Assembly: GCF_014647835.1 (NCBI RefSeq)
Contig: NZ_BMPY01000012.1
Coordinates: 124,001 to 188,000, forward strand
Direction of reading: 5' to 3'
Length of the DNA stretch: 64,000 nucleotides
Source: Microbispora rosea subsp. aerata
GTDB taxonomy: Bacteria > Actinomycetota > Actinomycetes > Streptosporangiales > Streptosporangiaceae
The notes below the pieces were generated by a model. The model had not been told where the DNA came from, searched no databases, and saw only the letters and a program-made list of their open reading frames with translations. Shown piece by piece: positions 16,952 to 26,246 of the stretch (within the stretch, counting starts at the first letter, position 1; every line of letters starts with the position of its first letter). The position numbers and the translations under genes were made by a program.

Positions 16952-17935
16952 ATGGCGGAGCCGGGCGACAGAGGCCGCCACCGGCGGGGGGCGCGGTGGT
17001 GGCAGCGAGGGCTCTACTTGTCATCTCAGCGCCGTACGGAGGCCCCGGAACGTCCCCCCGACCGGGTGGTCCCCGGCCGGGCCCCGGACTGGGCCGCCGA
17101 TCGCCCCGCCGAACGGGACAAGAACCGCCGGGCGCAGCGGGACGCGTCATGGAAGGCGTGGGAGTCGCCGTGGGGCGGCGACTGGGCCGGGCGGCGGCCG
17201 GAGCGGCCCGTGGAGGAGGTGCGCGCGGTCACCGCGCCCGTGGTGGACGACCGGCCGCAGTACACCTGGCAGGACTTCGAGCTCGACGACCTCCCCACGC
17301 GGGCCGCGCCCCACCCGCCCGACGCGCCCGACCTGCGGGACGGCAGGCGACACTGCGGGCCGCTCGAGCGCATCCTGTACCGCGAGTGGGATGCCGCGGA
17401 GGGGCCTCCCTCCGCCGACGCCGTACGGGCCGTGGACAGCCTGGCGATGCTGCCGGAGCAGCTCAAGACCAAGCTCGCCATCGGCCTCGAAGGCATCTAC
17501 ATCGGCCGCGGCGGCGTGCCCGACCTGGACGACATGGGCTACCTGCGCGGCGCGCCGCTGCCGTCCGGACGGGCCACCTGGGACATCTGCGCGGGCGCGT
17601 ACGGCGACCGCAAGATCGTGGTGGGGGACCGGCCGTCGCCCACGCCCGACGTGATGATGCACGAAGTCGGACATGCGCTGGACGACGTGGACGCCGCTCC
17701 GGGAGAGTGGGTGTCGGACTCTCCGGAGTTCGCGGCGCTCTACGAGGAGTGCCTGCCGCTGCTGGCGTCGTCGTTCCACCGGCAGCCCGGCGGCCTGGGG
17801 CGCAAGGAGTTCTTCGCCGACGCGTTCGCGGCGATCGCGTCCCGGCAGCGTCCGGCCCTGGTCGACATGCTGGGCGGCGACACACGAGCGGCCCTCAACG
17901 TCATGCTCTTCTTCAACCGGCGTTACGGAATCTAG
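16952..17935 (+). CDS. HExxH metalloprotease-like protein (anthrax-lethal-factor-like fold)
   Basis: A 327-aa protein. The first ~110 residues are Arg/Pro/Trp-rich and probably disordered. The rest resembles the ATLF-like gluzincin family: an IYIGRGGVPDLDD strand region, the zinc site His237-Glu238-x-x-His241 (MMHEVGHALDD), and the third ligand Glu286 in KEFFADAFA. No signal peptide is present. Related domains occur in toxins and in intracellular house-keeping proteases; the substrate is unknown. A small acidic protein gene follows within 10 bp and may be a partner. Confidence 0.75.
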   Translation: MAEPGDRGRHRRGARWWQRGLYLSSQRRTEAPERPPDRVVPGRAPDWAADRPAERDKNRRAQRDASWKAWESPWGGDWAGRRPERPVEEVRAVTAPVVDDRPQYTWQDFELDDLPTRAAPHPPDAPDLRDGRRHCGPLERILYREWDAAEGPPSADAVRAVDSLAMLPEQLKTKLAIGLEGIYIGRGGVPDLDDMGYLRGAPLPSGRATWDICAGAYGDRKIVVGDRPSPTPDVMMHEVGHALDDVDAAPGEWVSDSPEFAALYEECLPLLASSFHRQPGGLGRKEFFADAFAAIASRQRPALVDMLGGDTRAALNVMLFFNRRYGI

Positions 17936-17944
17936 GTGATTCGG

Positions 17945-18181
17945 ATGTACGTGATCCGGCTCGGGGATGGGACGCTGCGCGTACCCCGGTCACTGACCAC
18001 CCATGACGGCCGCCTCATCGGCAACGCGTACGTGGAGGTCGCGCCGGGCGAGCCCGACTACGAACGCTGGCTGGCCGAGTCGATCACCGAGGAGGAGGAC
18101 GCCGAGCGTCGGCGCCGGTGGCGTGAGGGCGACGACGCGCTCGAACAGGCGTTCCTGGCCTTCAAGGCGGAGCAGGACTGA
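17945..18181 (+). CDS. Small acidic protein downstream of the metalloprotease
   Basis: A 78-aa protein starting MYVIRLGDGTLRVPRSL, with a beta-rich first half and a charged helical second half (EEEDAERRRRWREGDDALEQ). ATG 17945 is preferred, with AGGTG 7 bp upstream; GTG 17936 is possible. Tight linkage to the HExxH gene suggests an immunity, inhibitor or adaptor function, but nothing in the sequence proves it. The family is not recognised. Confidence 0.6.
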   Translation: MYVIRLGDGTLRVPRSLTTHDGRLIGNAYVEVAPGEPDYERWLAESITEEEDAERRRRWREGDDALEQAFLAFKAEQD

Positions 18182-18293
18182 CGTACCGGCAAGGGAGCAG
18201 GACAAGCCGGAACGCAGACTCGGCGCGGGGACCGACTCCGGTGACCCTGCGACGTCCGGGTAGCGCGCAGGATCACCCGGTGCTGGTATTGCG

Positions 18294-18515
18294 TCAGACT
18301 CGCGGCGAGTCGCCGTTTGGCCGTTCGGCCGTGAGGACGTCCTCACCACGAAGGAGGGCGTGCACTTCCGATTCACGGAAGCGCCGGTGCCCTCCGGGGG
18401 TACGGATGCTGCTGATACGCCCGGCCGCGGCCCAACGGGTCACGGTCTTCGGGTCGACCCTGAAGAGAGCGGCAACCTCTCCAGGAGTCAGCAGTCGCTC
18501 GCTGCTACTCTCCAC
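18294..18515 (-). CDS. bldC: BldC-type MerR-like DNA-binding regulator
   Basis: A 73-aa protein made almost entirely of a MerR-type winged helix: LLTPGEVAALFRVDPKTVTR followed by the wing IRTPGGHRRFRESEV. BldC of Streptomyces has this size and motif set. It binds DNA as head-to-tail oligomers and delays sporulation genes. No effector domain is present. The gene stands alone with a 259-bp upstream region. Confidence 0.93.
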   Translation of the reverse strand: MESSSERLLTPGEVAALFRVDPKTVTRWAAAGRISSIRTPGGHRRFRESEVHALLRGEDVLTAERPNGDSPRV

Positions 18516-18774
18516 AATCTCTCCCCCTCGCGTCCCGCGTCCTGCAGCGGGCGGACAGGTAACCAGTGTGCCGAGCGAAGCCTGATTTATCCGTGGTTTT
18601 CGCCGAAGATCACGGGTTGTTACCGGCTCAGTGCCCGATTGTTATATGATAGAGCCTCTTTGGGGCGCTCATGGGTGTTTCTTTACAAAAGCGCCTTGTT
18701 GTGAACACTAGCAGCGCTCGCAGCAGATGCGAAGGGAGACCGGCGGGCCGGGAGGGTGACGTAACCTCGACGCT
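18516..18774. other. Divergent intergenic region between bldC and the DUF4229 gene
   Basis: No coding sequence is visible. It is locally AT-richer than its surroundings around 18590-18700. On the plus strand TATGAT at 18645-18650 is a good -10 hexamer, with a weak TTACCG 19 bp upstream. The upstream part probably contains the bldC promoter, not resolved by eye. Confidence 0.4.
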
Positions 18775-18984
18775 GTGCATCCGGTTGTCGTATACACCCT
18801 TTCGCGCCTCGGGCTGTTCGTCGTCGCTCTCGGCGTCCTGTATCTCGTCGGCCTGCGGTCGTTCCCGCTTCTCCTGCTCGCCGTCCTGGTCAGCGGTCTG
18901 GCCAGCTATGTGCTGCTGTCCAAACAGCGCGACGCGGTGAGCGAGCGCATCGCCGGTAAACGGCGGGAGTCGGGGCAGAACTAG
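18775..18984 (+). CDS. DUF4229 small membrane protein
   Basis: A 69-aa protein with two hydrophobic helices (VVYTLSRLGLFVVALGVLYL and FPLLLLAVLVSGLASYVLLS). A basic C-terminal tail (KQRDAVSERIAGKRRE) follows. It has the size and pattern of the actinobacterial DUF4229 family. Function is unknown. The gene lies near menG in several actinomycetes. It starts at GTG 18775 and ends overlapping the convergent beta-propeller gene by 4 bp. Confidence 0.82.
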   Translation: MHPVVVYTLSRLGLFVVALGVLYLVGLRSFPLLLLAVLVSGLASYVLLSKQRDAVSERIAGKRRESGQN

Positions 18985-20228
18985 GTCGCCGGGAACATGC
19001 CGACGCGGGCATGGTACTCATGCCCGAGCTCCGTCGTGTCGCTTCCCACCAAAAGACCTGTCTTTACGGTAAGGAAGGCCTTTACCCCGATTCCCCTTTC
19101 CCGAGTCGGGTTCCAGCGCAGCGCCCTGCCCGTGACGGGGTTGATCGCCCCGATGCCGGGCCGGCTGACCGCCCCCGGCCCCGCCGTGTCGGCGCCCTTC
19201 GGGTTGTCCAGCCAGCGCTGGTGTCCGCCCACGTAGACGGCGGACCCCGTGACCGCGACCGCGTACAGGGAGTCGCCTCCGGTCAGGTTCACCCAGGTCG
19301 GGCGGATCGCGTCGCCCTTCGCGTACGTCTCGAACCGGGCGGCGGAGTCGCACAGCTTCGAGGTGCCGCGCGCCGCGCCGCCGGTCGTGACGACCACGAA
19401 GTAGCGCCCGTCCGGAGACAGATCGAGCCCCCGCACATACGAGGGGAAGGCCGGTTTGCACGCCGGGGCGTACGCCTCGGTATGCCAGTCGGCCACCCGC
19501 CCGGTGGTCAGGTCGATCACGCCGAGCTGCGGGCGGCGCAGGCCGTCGAGCGTGGTGAACGCGCCGTCCACCACTAAGCGGTCGCGGACGGCGGCCATCG
19601 CGTAGATCCGGGGGCTGCCGCGGGGCCCGTTCCCGGGCGTGACGGTGAACCGGGGATCGACCTCGCCCGTCTCGGCGTCCACCCGGGCCAGCGCGGTGCG
19701 CGGGCTCCGGCCGATCCTGCTGAAGTCGCCGCCCACGTAGAGCGCGCCGCCCAGCCGTACCAGGCTGGTCACCCGCCCGCCGTAGACGGGAGCGGAGAAT
19801 CCGCCGACGACGGCGCCGTCGGACACGCGCAGGCGGACCAGGCCCCGGGAGGGCACGCCGAACGCGCCGCCCACGTAGACCGTGCCGCCGGGACCGGGAG
19901 CCAGCGCGGCCACCGGCCCGTCGATCTCGGGCGCGAAGCCGGGCAGGACGCGCCCGGTGTAGAGGTCGAAGGCGAAGAGGTTGGCGCGCGGCAGGTCGTC
20001 CCCGCCCCGGGCCTCGCGGACCGCGCCGAACTCGCCACCCACCACGACGGTGCGGCCGACCAGCGCGAACGCGGTCACGATGCCGTCGAGCACGTGCGGC
20101 GTGTAGTTCACCGGGTTCTCCGACACCACGCGGGGCTGGTGGACGCCGGCGGACGCCGGGACGCCCGGGATGACGGCGGCGCAGGTGACGAGAGATGCGA
20201 CTGGGAGCAGTGCGGTGGTGACGCGCAT
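18981..20228 (-). CDS. Secreted beta-propeller (delta-60/PQQ-like repeat) protein
   Basis: A 415-aa exported protein. A signal peptide (residues 1-28, ending PASAG) is followed by five to six repeats of about 50-60 residues with the pattern VYVGGxF, LxRLR, DGxVVxGF (for example TVYVGGAFGVPSRG, ALYVGGDFSRIGRS, AVYVGGHQRW). These form a propeller similar to delta-60/DUF5122 proteins of actinomycetes. No catalytic motif is recognisable; it could be an extracellular binding or structural protein. It is transcribed towards the DUF4229 gene. Confidence 0.85.
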   Translation of the reverse strand: MRVTTALLPVASLVTCAAVIPGVPASAGVHQPRVVSENPVNYTPHVLDGIVTAFALVGRTVVVGGEFGAVREARGGDDLPRANLFAFDLYTGRVLPGFAPEIDGPVAALAPGPGGTVYVGGAFGVPSRGLVRLRVSDGAVVGGFSAPVYGGRVTSLVRLGGALYVGGDFSRIGRSPRTALARVDAETGEVDPRFTVTPGNGPRGSPRIYAMAAVRDRLVVDGAFTTLDGLRRPQLGVIDLTTGRVADWHTEAYAPACKPAFPSYVRGLDLSPDGRYFVVVTTGGAARGTSKLCDSAARFETYAKGDAIRPTWVNLTGGDSLYAVAVTGSAVYVGGHQRWLDNPKGADTAGPGAVSRPGIGAINPVTGRALRWNPTRERGIGVKAFLTVKTGLLVGSDTTELGHEYHARVGMFPAT

Positions 20229-20329
20229 TCCCCAATTTCTAGCAGACTCAGCGTAATTGGAAAACTACGTTCCGCTCATCCGGCGGCGACGGTGAGGGTG
20301 TGCGGCCGTCGCGCCCTAGGCTTGCCTGC

Positions 20330-21052
20330 ATGACGCGCGCATCGCTGGACAAGCAGCCGCACGAGGTCGCCGCGATGTTCGATCGCACGGCCCTGCGGTA
20401 CGACCTGGTCAACGACGTCCTCTCGCTCGGCCAGGACCGCCTGTGGCGGAAGGCCACCGCGGCGGCGATCGACGCCGGGCCCGGCGAGCTGGTTCTCGAC
20501 CTCGCCGCGGGCACCGGCACCTCGACCGACGCGTTCACCGCGCTCGGCGCGCGGGCGATCGCGTGCGACTTCTCGCTCGGCATGCTCCGCACCGGCGTCG
20601 CCCGGCGCGGCGGTTCCGGCCTGTACGGCGGGGGCGTGCGCGGGGTGACGTTCGTCGCCGGAGACGCGCTGCGCCTGCCGTTCCGCGACGAGACGTTCGA
20701 CGCCGTGACGATCTCCTTCGGCCTGCGCAACGTGGCCGACACCGAGCAGGCGCTGGGCGAGATGCTGCGGGTGACCCGCCCGGGCGGCCGGCTGGTGGTC
20801 TGCGAGTTCTCCCGGCCGACGCCGAAGTCGTTCGACCTCGTCTACTCCCAATACCTGATGAAGCTGCTGCCGCGGGTGGCCCGGCTGGTCAGCTCGAACC
20901 CCGACTCCTACGAGTATCTCGCCGAGTCGATCAGGGCCTGGCCCGACCAGGAGGCGCTGGCGCGGATCATCCAGCGGACGGGATGGCGGAAGGTGGCCTG
21001 GCGCAATCTCACCCTCGGCATCGTGGCGCTGCACCGGGCGGTCAAGGCGTGA
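20330..21052 (+). CDS. menG: Demethylmenaquinone methyltransferase
   Basis: SAM-dependent C-methylation of demethylmenaquinol, the last step of menaquinone synthesis. The 240-aa protein has motif [30 protein letters not shown] (typical of UbiE/MenG) and the C-terminal [21 protein letters not shown] 20330 gives the normal [20 protein letters not shown]-terminus. Its position before geranylgeranyl reductase and nuo places quinone synthesis beside complex I. Confidence 0.95.
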   Translation: MTRASLDKQPHEVAAMFDRTALRYDLVNDVLSLGQDRLWRKATAAAIDAGPGELVLDLAAGTGTSTDAFTALGARAIACDFSLGMLRTGVARRGGSGLYGGGVRGVTFVAGDALRLPFRDETFDAVTISFGLRNVADTEQALGEMLRVTRPGGRLVVCEFSRPTPKSFDLVYSQYLMKLLPRVARLVSSNPDSYEYLAESIRAWPDQEALARIIQRTGWRKVAWRNLTLGIVALHRAVKA

Positions 21053-21114
21053 CCGGCGCGCCGGCGCCTCCCGTGTCACAGCAATGTCACCGCGTCACGG
21101 ACTGAGACCCCCCT

Positions 21115-21176
21115 CTGACATCGAGGCCCGGGAAGGGGTTAGACTGCGGCGCGAGAGTTTGTGAAGTTGTTCACAA
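21115..21176 (+). promoter_or_regulatory. Promoter with perfect Rex operator ahead of the reductase-nuo block
   Basis: TTGTGAAGTTGTTCACAA (21159-21176) is a perfect match to the 18-bp Rex operator consensus. CTGACA (21115-21120) and TAGACT (21140-21145), 19 bp apart, are a plausible -35/-10, putting the operator just downstream of the start point as a roadblock. Rex control of nuo is established in Streptomyces; here the site precedes the quinone reductase gene that leads into nuoA. Confidence 0.85.
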
Positions 21177-21234
21177 GGGCACGAAGGTCTAAACCAATTC
21201 GAGGTCTTCCTTCCCTGGAACGGATAGGTCCCCC

Positions 21235-22506
21235 GTGAGTGAGCGAACCCGCGTGACGCGGAGAGAGGTCGACGCCGACGTCATCGTCGTCGGCGCGGGC
21301 CCCTCGGGCGCCACGACGGCCTTCTATCTCGCCCGCGCCGGTCTCGACGTGCTGCTGCTGGAGAAGACGCGCTTCCCCAGGGAGAAGGTCTGCGGTGACG
21401 GGCTGACCCCGCGGGCCGTCAAGGAACTCGTCGCCATGGGCGTCGACATCGACGCGCCCGGCTGGATCAGGAACAAGGGCCTGCGCGTCTACGGCGGCGG
21501 CGTGCGCCTCGAGCTCGACTGGCCGGAGCTGTCGAGCTACCCCGACTTCGGCCTCGTGCGCACCCGCGCGGACTTCGACCAGATCCTCGCCCGGCACGCC
21601 GAGCGCGCGGGCGTGCGGCTGCGCGAGGGCGTGAACGTTACAGGCCCGGTGCTCGACGAGCGCAGCGGCCACATCGTGGGCGTGACGGCCAAGGCGGACG
21701 GCGAGGAGGTGTCCTACCGTTCGCGGCTCGTCGTGGCGGCCGACGGCAACTCGACCCGGCTGTCGATCGCGATGGGCCTGCACAAGCGCGAGGACCGCCC
21801 GATGGGCGTGGCGGTGCGCACCTACTACAGGTCCCCCCGTCACGACGACGACTACCTGGAGACGTGGCTCGAACTGTGGGACGGCGACCGGCTGCTCCCC
21901 GGGTACGGCTGGATCTTCCCCGTCGGCGACGGCACCTCCAACGTCGGCCTCGGCCTGCTGAACACCAGCGAGGCGTTCAAGCGCATCGACTACCGCGACC
22001 TGCTGCGGCGGTGGATGAAGAACACGCCGGAGGAGTGGGGCTTCACCGAGGACAACATGACCGGCCCGATCAAGGGCGCGGCGCTGCCGATGGGCTTCAA
22101 CCGGCAGCCGCACTACACCCGCGGGCTGGTGCTCGTGGGCGACGCCGGAGGGTCGATCAACCCGTTCAACGGCGAGGGCATCGCGTACGCCATGGAGACC
22201 GGCAGGATCGCCGCCGAGGTCGTCGTCCAGGCGCTGTCGCGGCCGACGCCCGCCCAGCGTGAGCGCGTGTTACTCGCGTATCCTCGTATGCTCAAAGACG
22301 CCCATGGCGGATACTTCACCCTCGGCCGCCTGTTCGTGGAGGCGATCGGGAGACCGGGTGTGATGAGCTTCGCCACCAGGCACGGGATGCCCCATCCCAC
22401 CCTGATGAGATTCGCCTTCAAGTTGCTCGCTAATCTCACAGACCGGCGGGGCGACGTCTCCGACCGAATAATCAACGCCCTGTCCAAGGTGGCGCCGCCA
22501 TCATGA
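21235..22506 (+). CDS. Geranylgeranyl reductase family FAD enzyme (menaquinone side-chain reductase, MenJ-like)
   Basis: A 423-aa flavoprotein with an N-terminal dinucleotide-binding motif (VIVVGAGPSGATTAFYLARA), the family motif FPREKVCGDGLTPRAV, and the second FAD motif GLVLVGDAGGSINPFNGEGI. Members saturate isoprene units of lipids. In actinobacteria MenJ-type enzymes reduce menaquinone side chains, fitting the menG, nuo and polyprenyl synthase neighbours. GTG 21235 follows a Rex-controlled promoter region. Its stop overlaps the start of a 48-codon ORF (ATGA) that leads to nuoA. Confidence 0.92.
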   Translation: MSERTRVTRREVDADVIVVGAGPSGATTAFYLARAGLDVLLLEKTRFPREKVCGDGLTPRAVKELVAMGVDIDAPGWIRNKGLRVYGGGVRLELDWPELSSYPDFGLVRTRADFDQILARHAERAGVRLREGVNVTGPVLDERSGHIVGVTAKADGEEVSYRSRLVVAADGNSTRLSIAMGLHKREDRPMGVAVRTYYRSPRHDDDYLETWLELWDGDRLLPGYGWIFPVGDGTSNVGLGLLNTSEAFKRIDYRDLLRRWMKNTPEEWGFTEDNMTGPIKGAALPMGFNRQPHYTRGLVLVGDAGGSINPFNGEGIAYAMETGRIAAEVVVQALSRPTPAQRERVLLAYPRMLKDAHGGYFTLGRLFVEAIGRPGVMSFATRHGMPHPTLMRFAFKLLANLTDRRGDVSDRIINALSKVAPPS

Positions 22507-22649
22507 TCGCCAAAACCAGCATGACTGAAGCCCGGATGACCGAGACGATGCGCACGTCGCCGTCGGCCCCGCAGGTGGCCGCCCGGCCGGTCGTGCCCTC
22601 CGGCATCCTCGTGATCGCCCATATTCATCGAGTAAGCGAGGACATGTAG
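22503..22649 (+). CDS. Possible 48-aa small protein bridging the reductase and nuoA
   Basis: The ORF starts with an ATGA overlap on the reductase stop and ends with TAG two bases before the nuoA ATG, so it fills the gap exactly. It begins [19 protein letters not shown] and ends HIHRVSEDM. Most third positions are G/C except near the 3' end. It has no known motif and no membrane segment. It could encode a small complex I-linked protein or simply carry ribosomes to nuoA. Conservation cannot be judged here. Confidence 0.45.
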   Translation: MIAKTSMTEARMTETMRTSPSAPQVAARPVVPSGILVIAHIHRVSEDM

Positions 22650-22651
22650 CC

Positions 22652-23011
22652 ATGGAGCTGTATGTGCCGATCGTGGTGCTCGCGGTCCTCGCGGCGGGAT
22701 TCGCCGTGTTCTCCGTGAGCATCGCGCCCTTCACCGGGCCGAAGCGCTGGAACCGCGCGAAGCTGGACGCCTACGAGTGCGGCATCGAGCCGACTCCGCA
22801 GCCGGTCGGCGGTGGTCGATTCCCGCTCAAGTACATGATCACCGCGATGTTGTTCATCGTGTTCGACATCGAGATCATCTTCCTTTATCCGTGGGCGGTG
22901 GCCTTCGACAAACTCGGCGTGTTCGGGCTGGTCGAGATGGTGCTGTTCATCGTCACCGTTCTCGTGGCGTACGCCTACGTGTGGCGACGTCGTGGCCTCG
23001 ATTGGGATTAG
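22652..23011 (+). CDS. nuoA: NADH-quinone oxidoreductase subunit A
   Basis: A 119-aa membrane subunit of complex I with three helices and the conserved loop [11 protein letters not shown] that lies near the quinone site. [21 protein letters not shown] is typical of NuoA. It acts in the connection between peripheral and membrane arms. It is the first of 14 nuo genes, followed 2 bp later by nuoB. Confidence 0.97.
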   Translation: MELYVPIVVLAVLAAGFAVFSVSIAPFTGPKRWNRAKLDAYECGIEPTPQPVGGGRFPLKYMITAMLFIVFDIEIIFLYPWAVAFDKLGVFGLVEMVLFIVTVLVAYAYVWRRRGLDWD

Positions 23012-23013
23012 CC

Positions 23014-23565
23014 ATGGGTCTTGAAGAGAAACTCCCGAGCGGGTTCATCCTCACCACCGTCGAGCAGGTGGCGGGCTGGGCCCGGAAGAACTCCGTCTGG
23101 CCCGCGACCTTCGGTCTCGCGTGCTGCGCCATCGAGCTGATGGCCACCGGCGGCCCGAAGCACGACCTGGCGCGCTTCGGCATGGAGCGCGCCTCCGCCT
23201 CGCCGCGGCAGGCCGACCTCATGATCGTGGCCGGTCGGCTGTCGCAGAAGATGGCGCCCGTCCTCCGCCAGATCTACGACCAGATGGCCGAGCCCAAGTG
23301 GGTCATCGCGATGGGCGTCTGCGCCTCCAGCGGCGGCATGTTCAACAACTACGCCATCGTCCAGGGCGTGGACCACGTGGTGCCGGTCGACATCTACCTG
23401 CCCGGCTGCCCGCCGCGCCCGGAGATGCTGATCGACGCCATCGTGAAGCTGCACGACAAGATCCAGAACATGAAGTTCGGCGTGCACCGGGAGCGGCAGA
23501 TCGAGGAGCTGGAGCTCCGGGCGCTGCGCACGTTGCCGCTGGTCGACCAGGGGGCCGGGAAGTGA
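23014..23565 (+). CDS. nuoB: NADH-quinone oxidoreductase subunit B
   Basis: A 183-aa subunit carrying the N2 [4Fe-4S] cluster, the last electron donor to quinone. Ligands are visible as the tandem Cys pair in [13 protein letters not shown], then [10 protein letters not shown] and [13 protein letters not shown] 23014 is used because the Met-Gly-Leu-Glu-Glu start matches the family; the open frame upstream overlaps nuoA. The stop overlaps nuoC (GTGA). Confidence 0.97.
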   Translation: MGLEEKLPSGFILTTVEQVAGWARKNSVWPATFGLACCAIELMATGGPKHDLARFGMERASASPRQADLMIVAGRLSQKMAPVLRQIYDQMAEPKWVIAMGVCASSGGMFNNYAIVQGVDHVVPVDIYLPGCPPRPEMLIDAIVKLHDKIQNMKFGVHRERQIEELELRALRTLPLVDQGAGK

Positions 23566-24227
23566 CCACCGAGAACCTGCCCGGGCTGCCCGAGGAGCCC
23601 GTCGCCCGCAGGGGCATGTTCGGCGTCAAGGACAGCGGCGACACCTCCGGTTACAACCGCCTCGTCGTCCGCCGTCCGCCCAAGCCGGTCAGCAGCCGGC
23701 CGTACGGGTCGTACTTCGACGAGGTGGCCGACGCGCTTGAGCCGGCGTTCGCCGACGCGATCGAGCGCGTGGTCGTCGACCGCGGCGAGGTCACCTTCCA
23801 CGTGCGGCGCGAGCGGCTGGTCGAGGTGATGAAGCACCTGCGCGACGACCCCGCCCTGCGGTTCGAGCTGTCGCTCGGCGTGTCGGGCGTCCACTACCCC
23901 CACGAGACCGGGGCGGAGCTGCACGCCGTCTACCACCTGTGCTCCATCACGCACAACCGGCGCATCCGGGTGGAGGTCTCCTGCCCCGACGCCGACCCGC
24001 ACATTCCCTCCACGGTTCAGGTCTACCCCACGCACGACTGGCATGAGCGCGAGACGTACGACTTCTTCGGAATCGTCTTCGACGGCCACCCGGCGCTGAC
24101 CCGGATCGAGATGCCGGACGACTGGGAGGGGCACCCGCAGCGCAAGGACTACCCGCTCGGCGGCATTCCGGTGGAATACCGCGGGGCCGAGGTTCCCGCG
24201 CCGGACCGGAGGAGGTCGTACTCGTGA
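23562..24227 (+). CDS. nuoC: NADH-quinone oxidoreductase subunit C
   Basis: A 221-aa hydrophilic subunit of the Q module, separate from NuoD as in most actinobacteria (fused in E. coli). The family signature [17 protein letters not shown] is present, as is the C-terminal RKDYPLGG. The N-terminal 45 residues form an extra, probably flexible extension. GTG 23562 overlaps the nuoB stop. Confidence 0.96.
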   Translation: MTTENLPGLPEEPVARRGMFGVKDSGDTSGYNRLVVRRPPKPVSSRPYGSYFDEVADALEPAFADAIERVVVDRGEVTFHVRRERLVEVMKHLRDDPALRFELSLGVSGVHYPHETGAELHAVYHLCSITHNRRIRVEVSCPDADPHIPSTVQVYPTHDWHERETYDFFGIVFDGHPALTRIEMPDDWEGHPQRKDYPLGGIPVEYRGAEVPAPDRRRSYS

Positions 24228-24265
24228 CCGTCGACCCGCACGAGTGGACGAGGAGAGCGTCGTGA
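24224..24265 (+). other. 13-codon coupling ORF between nuoC and nuoD
   Basis: GTG 24224 overlaps the nuoC stop (GTGA), and this tiny frame ([13 protein letters not shown]) ends in a TGA that overlaps the nuoD GTG at 24262 (GTGA). The exact double overlap would let one ribosome pass from nuoC to nuoD. It may be a coupling device and not a functional peptide. Confidence 0.4.
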
Positions 24266-25578
24266 GCACCACCGAAACCGAGGGCAGGATCTACGACGTC
24301 GCCGGTCAGGACTGGGACGAGCTGGTCAAGGCCGTCAGCGAGTCGTCCGAGGAGCGCCTGGTCGTCAACATGGGCCCGCAGCACCCGTCGACGCACGGGG
24401 TGCTCCGGCTCGTGCTGACCCTCGACGGTGAGACCGTGACCGAGGCCCGCACGGTGATCGGCTACCTGCACACCGGCATCGAGAAGAACATGGAGTACCG
24501 GACGTGGACCCAGGGGGTCACGTTCGTCACCCGCATGGACTACCTCTCGCCGATCTTCAACGAGACCGCCTACTGCATGGGGGTCGAGAAGCTGCTCGGG
24601 ATCAGCGACAGGATCCCGGAGCGGGCGCAGGCGCTGCGGGTGCTGACGATGGAGCTCACCCGGATCTCCTCGCACCTGGTCGCCATCGCGACGTTCGGCA
24701 TGGAGCTGGGCGCGACCACGCCGATGATCTACGGCTTCCGCGAGCGCGAGATGGTGCTCGACCTGATGGAGTACATCACCGGCCTGCGGATGAACATGGC
24801 GTACGTCCGGCCGGGCGGCGTCAGCGTCGACCTGCCGGCCGGCGCGGTCGACAAGATCGGCGAGTTCCTCAAGATCATGCCGGGGCGGATCAAGGAGATG
24901 CGCAAGCTCCTCGACGCGAACCCGGTCTACACCCGGCGCACGAAGGACGTGGCCTACCTCGACCTGACCGGCTGCATGGCGCTGGGGGTCACCGGGCCCA
25001 TGCTGCGCGCCGCCGGCCTGCCGTGGGACCTGCGCAAGTCGCAGCCCTACTGCGGCTACGAGACGTACGAGTTCGACGTACCGACACAGAACACTTGTGA
25101 CGTGTACGGCCGCTACCTCGTGCGGATGGCCGAGATGGAGGAGTCGCTCAAGATCATCGAGCAGGCGCTCGACCGCCTGTCCGGCCCGCTCAAGGGCGGC
25201 CGGGTCATGATCGACGACAAGAAGATCGGCTGGCCCTCGCAGCTCGCGCTCGGCCCCGACGGCCTCGGCAACTCGCCCGACCACATCGCCCACATCATGG
25301 GCAGCTCGATGGAGGCCCTGATCCACCACTTCAAGCTGGTGACCGAGGGCTTCCGGGTGCCGGCGGGTCAGGCGTACGCCTCGGTCGAGTCGCCGCGCGG
25401 CGAGCTCGGCGCGCACGTGGTCAGCGACGGCGGCACCCGGCCCTACCGGGTCCACTTCCGCGACCCGTCGTTCACGAACCTGCAGGCGGTGCCCGCGACG
25501 TGTGAGGGCGGCATGGTCGCCGACGTCATCGCAGCGGTCGCCTCGATCGACCCGGTCATGGGAGGTGTGGACCGATGA
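24262..25578 (+). CDS. nuoD: NADH-quinone oxidoreductase subunit D
   Basis: A 438-aa Q-module subunit related to NiFe-hydrogenase large subunits, forming most of the quinone-binding cavity. It has the motif [15 protein letters not shown] and the C-terminal [12 protein letters not shown] 24262 is preferred because GAGGAG lies about 7 bp upstream; GTG 24244 would add six residues. Its stop overlaps the nuoE ATG (ATGA). Confidence 0.97.
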   Translation: MSTTETEGRIYDVAGQDWDELVKAVSESSEERLVVNMGPQHPSTHGVLRLVLTLDGETVTEARTVIGYLHTGIEKNMEYRTWTQGVTFVTRMDYLSPIFNETAYCMGVEKLLGISDRIPERAQALRVLTMELTRISSHLVAIATFGMELGATTPMIYGFREREMVLDLMEYITGLRMNMAYVRPGGVSVDLPAGAVDKIGEFLKIMPGRIKEMRKLLDANPVYTRRTKDVAYLDLTGCMALGVTGPMLRAAGLPWDLRKSQPYCGYETYEFDVPTQNTCDVYGRYLVRMAEMEESLKIIEQALDRLSGPLKGGRVMIDDKKIGWPSQLALGPDGLGNSPDHIAHIMGSSMEALIHHFKLVTEGFRVPAGQAYASVESPRGELGAHVVSDGGTRPYRVHFRDPSFTNLQAVPATCEGGMVADVIAAVASIDPVMGGVDR

Positions 25579-26246
25579 CGTACTCGCCTGAGGTCCGTGA
25601 GCGTCTGGAGACGGACGCCAAGGAGATCATCGGCCGCTACCCCAAGCCGCGTTCTGCGCTGCTGCCGCTGCTGCACCTGGTGCAGTCGGTGGACGGCTAC
25701 GTCTCCGACGACGGGCAGGAGTTCTGCGCCGAGATGCTGGGCCTGTCCAAGGCCGAGGTCGTCGGCGTGGCGACCTTCTACACCATGTACAAGCGCAAGC
25801 CGGCCGGCGAGTACAACGTCGGCGTCTGCATCAACACGCTGTGCGCGGTCATGGGCGGCGACCAGATCTGGGAAGAGCTCAGCGAGCACGTGGGCGTCGG
25901 CCACGACGAGACCACCGAGGACGGCAAGATCACGCTGGAGCGGCTGGAGTGCAACGCCGCCTGCGACTTCGCGCCGGTCATGATGGTCAACTGGGAGTTC
26001 TTCGACAACCAGACCCCCGAGTCGGCCAAGCAGCTCGTCGACGACCTGCGCGCGGGCAAGGAGGTCGCGCCCACCCGCGGCCCGCGCCGGCTGTGCACGT
26101 TCAAGGAGGCCTCGCGGGTCCTCGCCGGCTTCCCCGACGGCCAGGCCGGCGAGGGTCCTTCGGCCGCGGGCCCGTCGCTGGAGGGCCTGAAGATCGCCAA
26201 GGCCAACGGCTGGGAGGCCCCCAAGGCCGAGGGGAGCGAGAAGTGA
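25575..26246 (+). CDS. nuoE: NADH-quinone oxidoreductase subunit E
   Basis: A 223-aa thioredoxin-like [2Fe-2S] subunit of the NADH-oxidising module. Cluster ligands are in [11 protein letters not shown] and [14 protein letters not shown]. The C-terminal 55 residues (after [14 protein letters not shown]) are an extension common in actinobacteria. ATG 25575 overlaps the nuoD stop. The stop overlaps a 19-codon ORF before nuoF. Confidence 0.97.
   Translation: MTYSPEVRERLETDAKEIIGRYPKPRSALLPLLHLVQSVDGYVSDDGQEFCAEMLGLSKAEVVGVATFYTMYKRKPAGEYNVGVCINTLCAVMGGDQIWEELSEHVGVGHDETTEDGKITLERLECNAACDFAPVMMVNWEFFDNQTPESAKQLVDDLRAGKEVAPTRGPRRLCTFKEASRVLAGFPDGQAGEGPSAAGPSLEGLKIAKANGWEAPKAEGSEK

Noticed and set aside
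18617-18650. TTGTTA and TATGAT as a standard promoter for the DUF4229 gene
   Set aside because: Spacing is 22 bp, too long; the alternative TTACCG gives 19 bp but is weak, so I only mention the -10.
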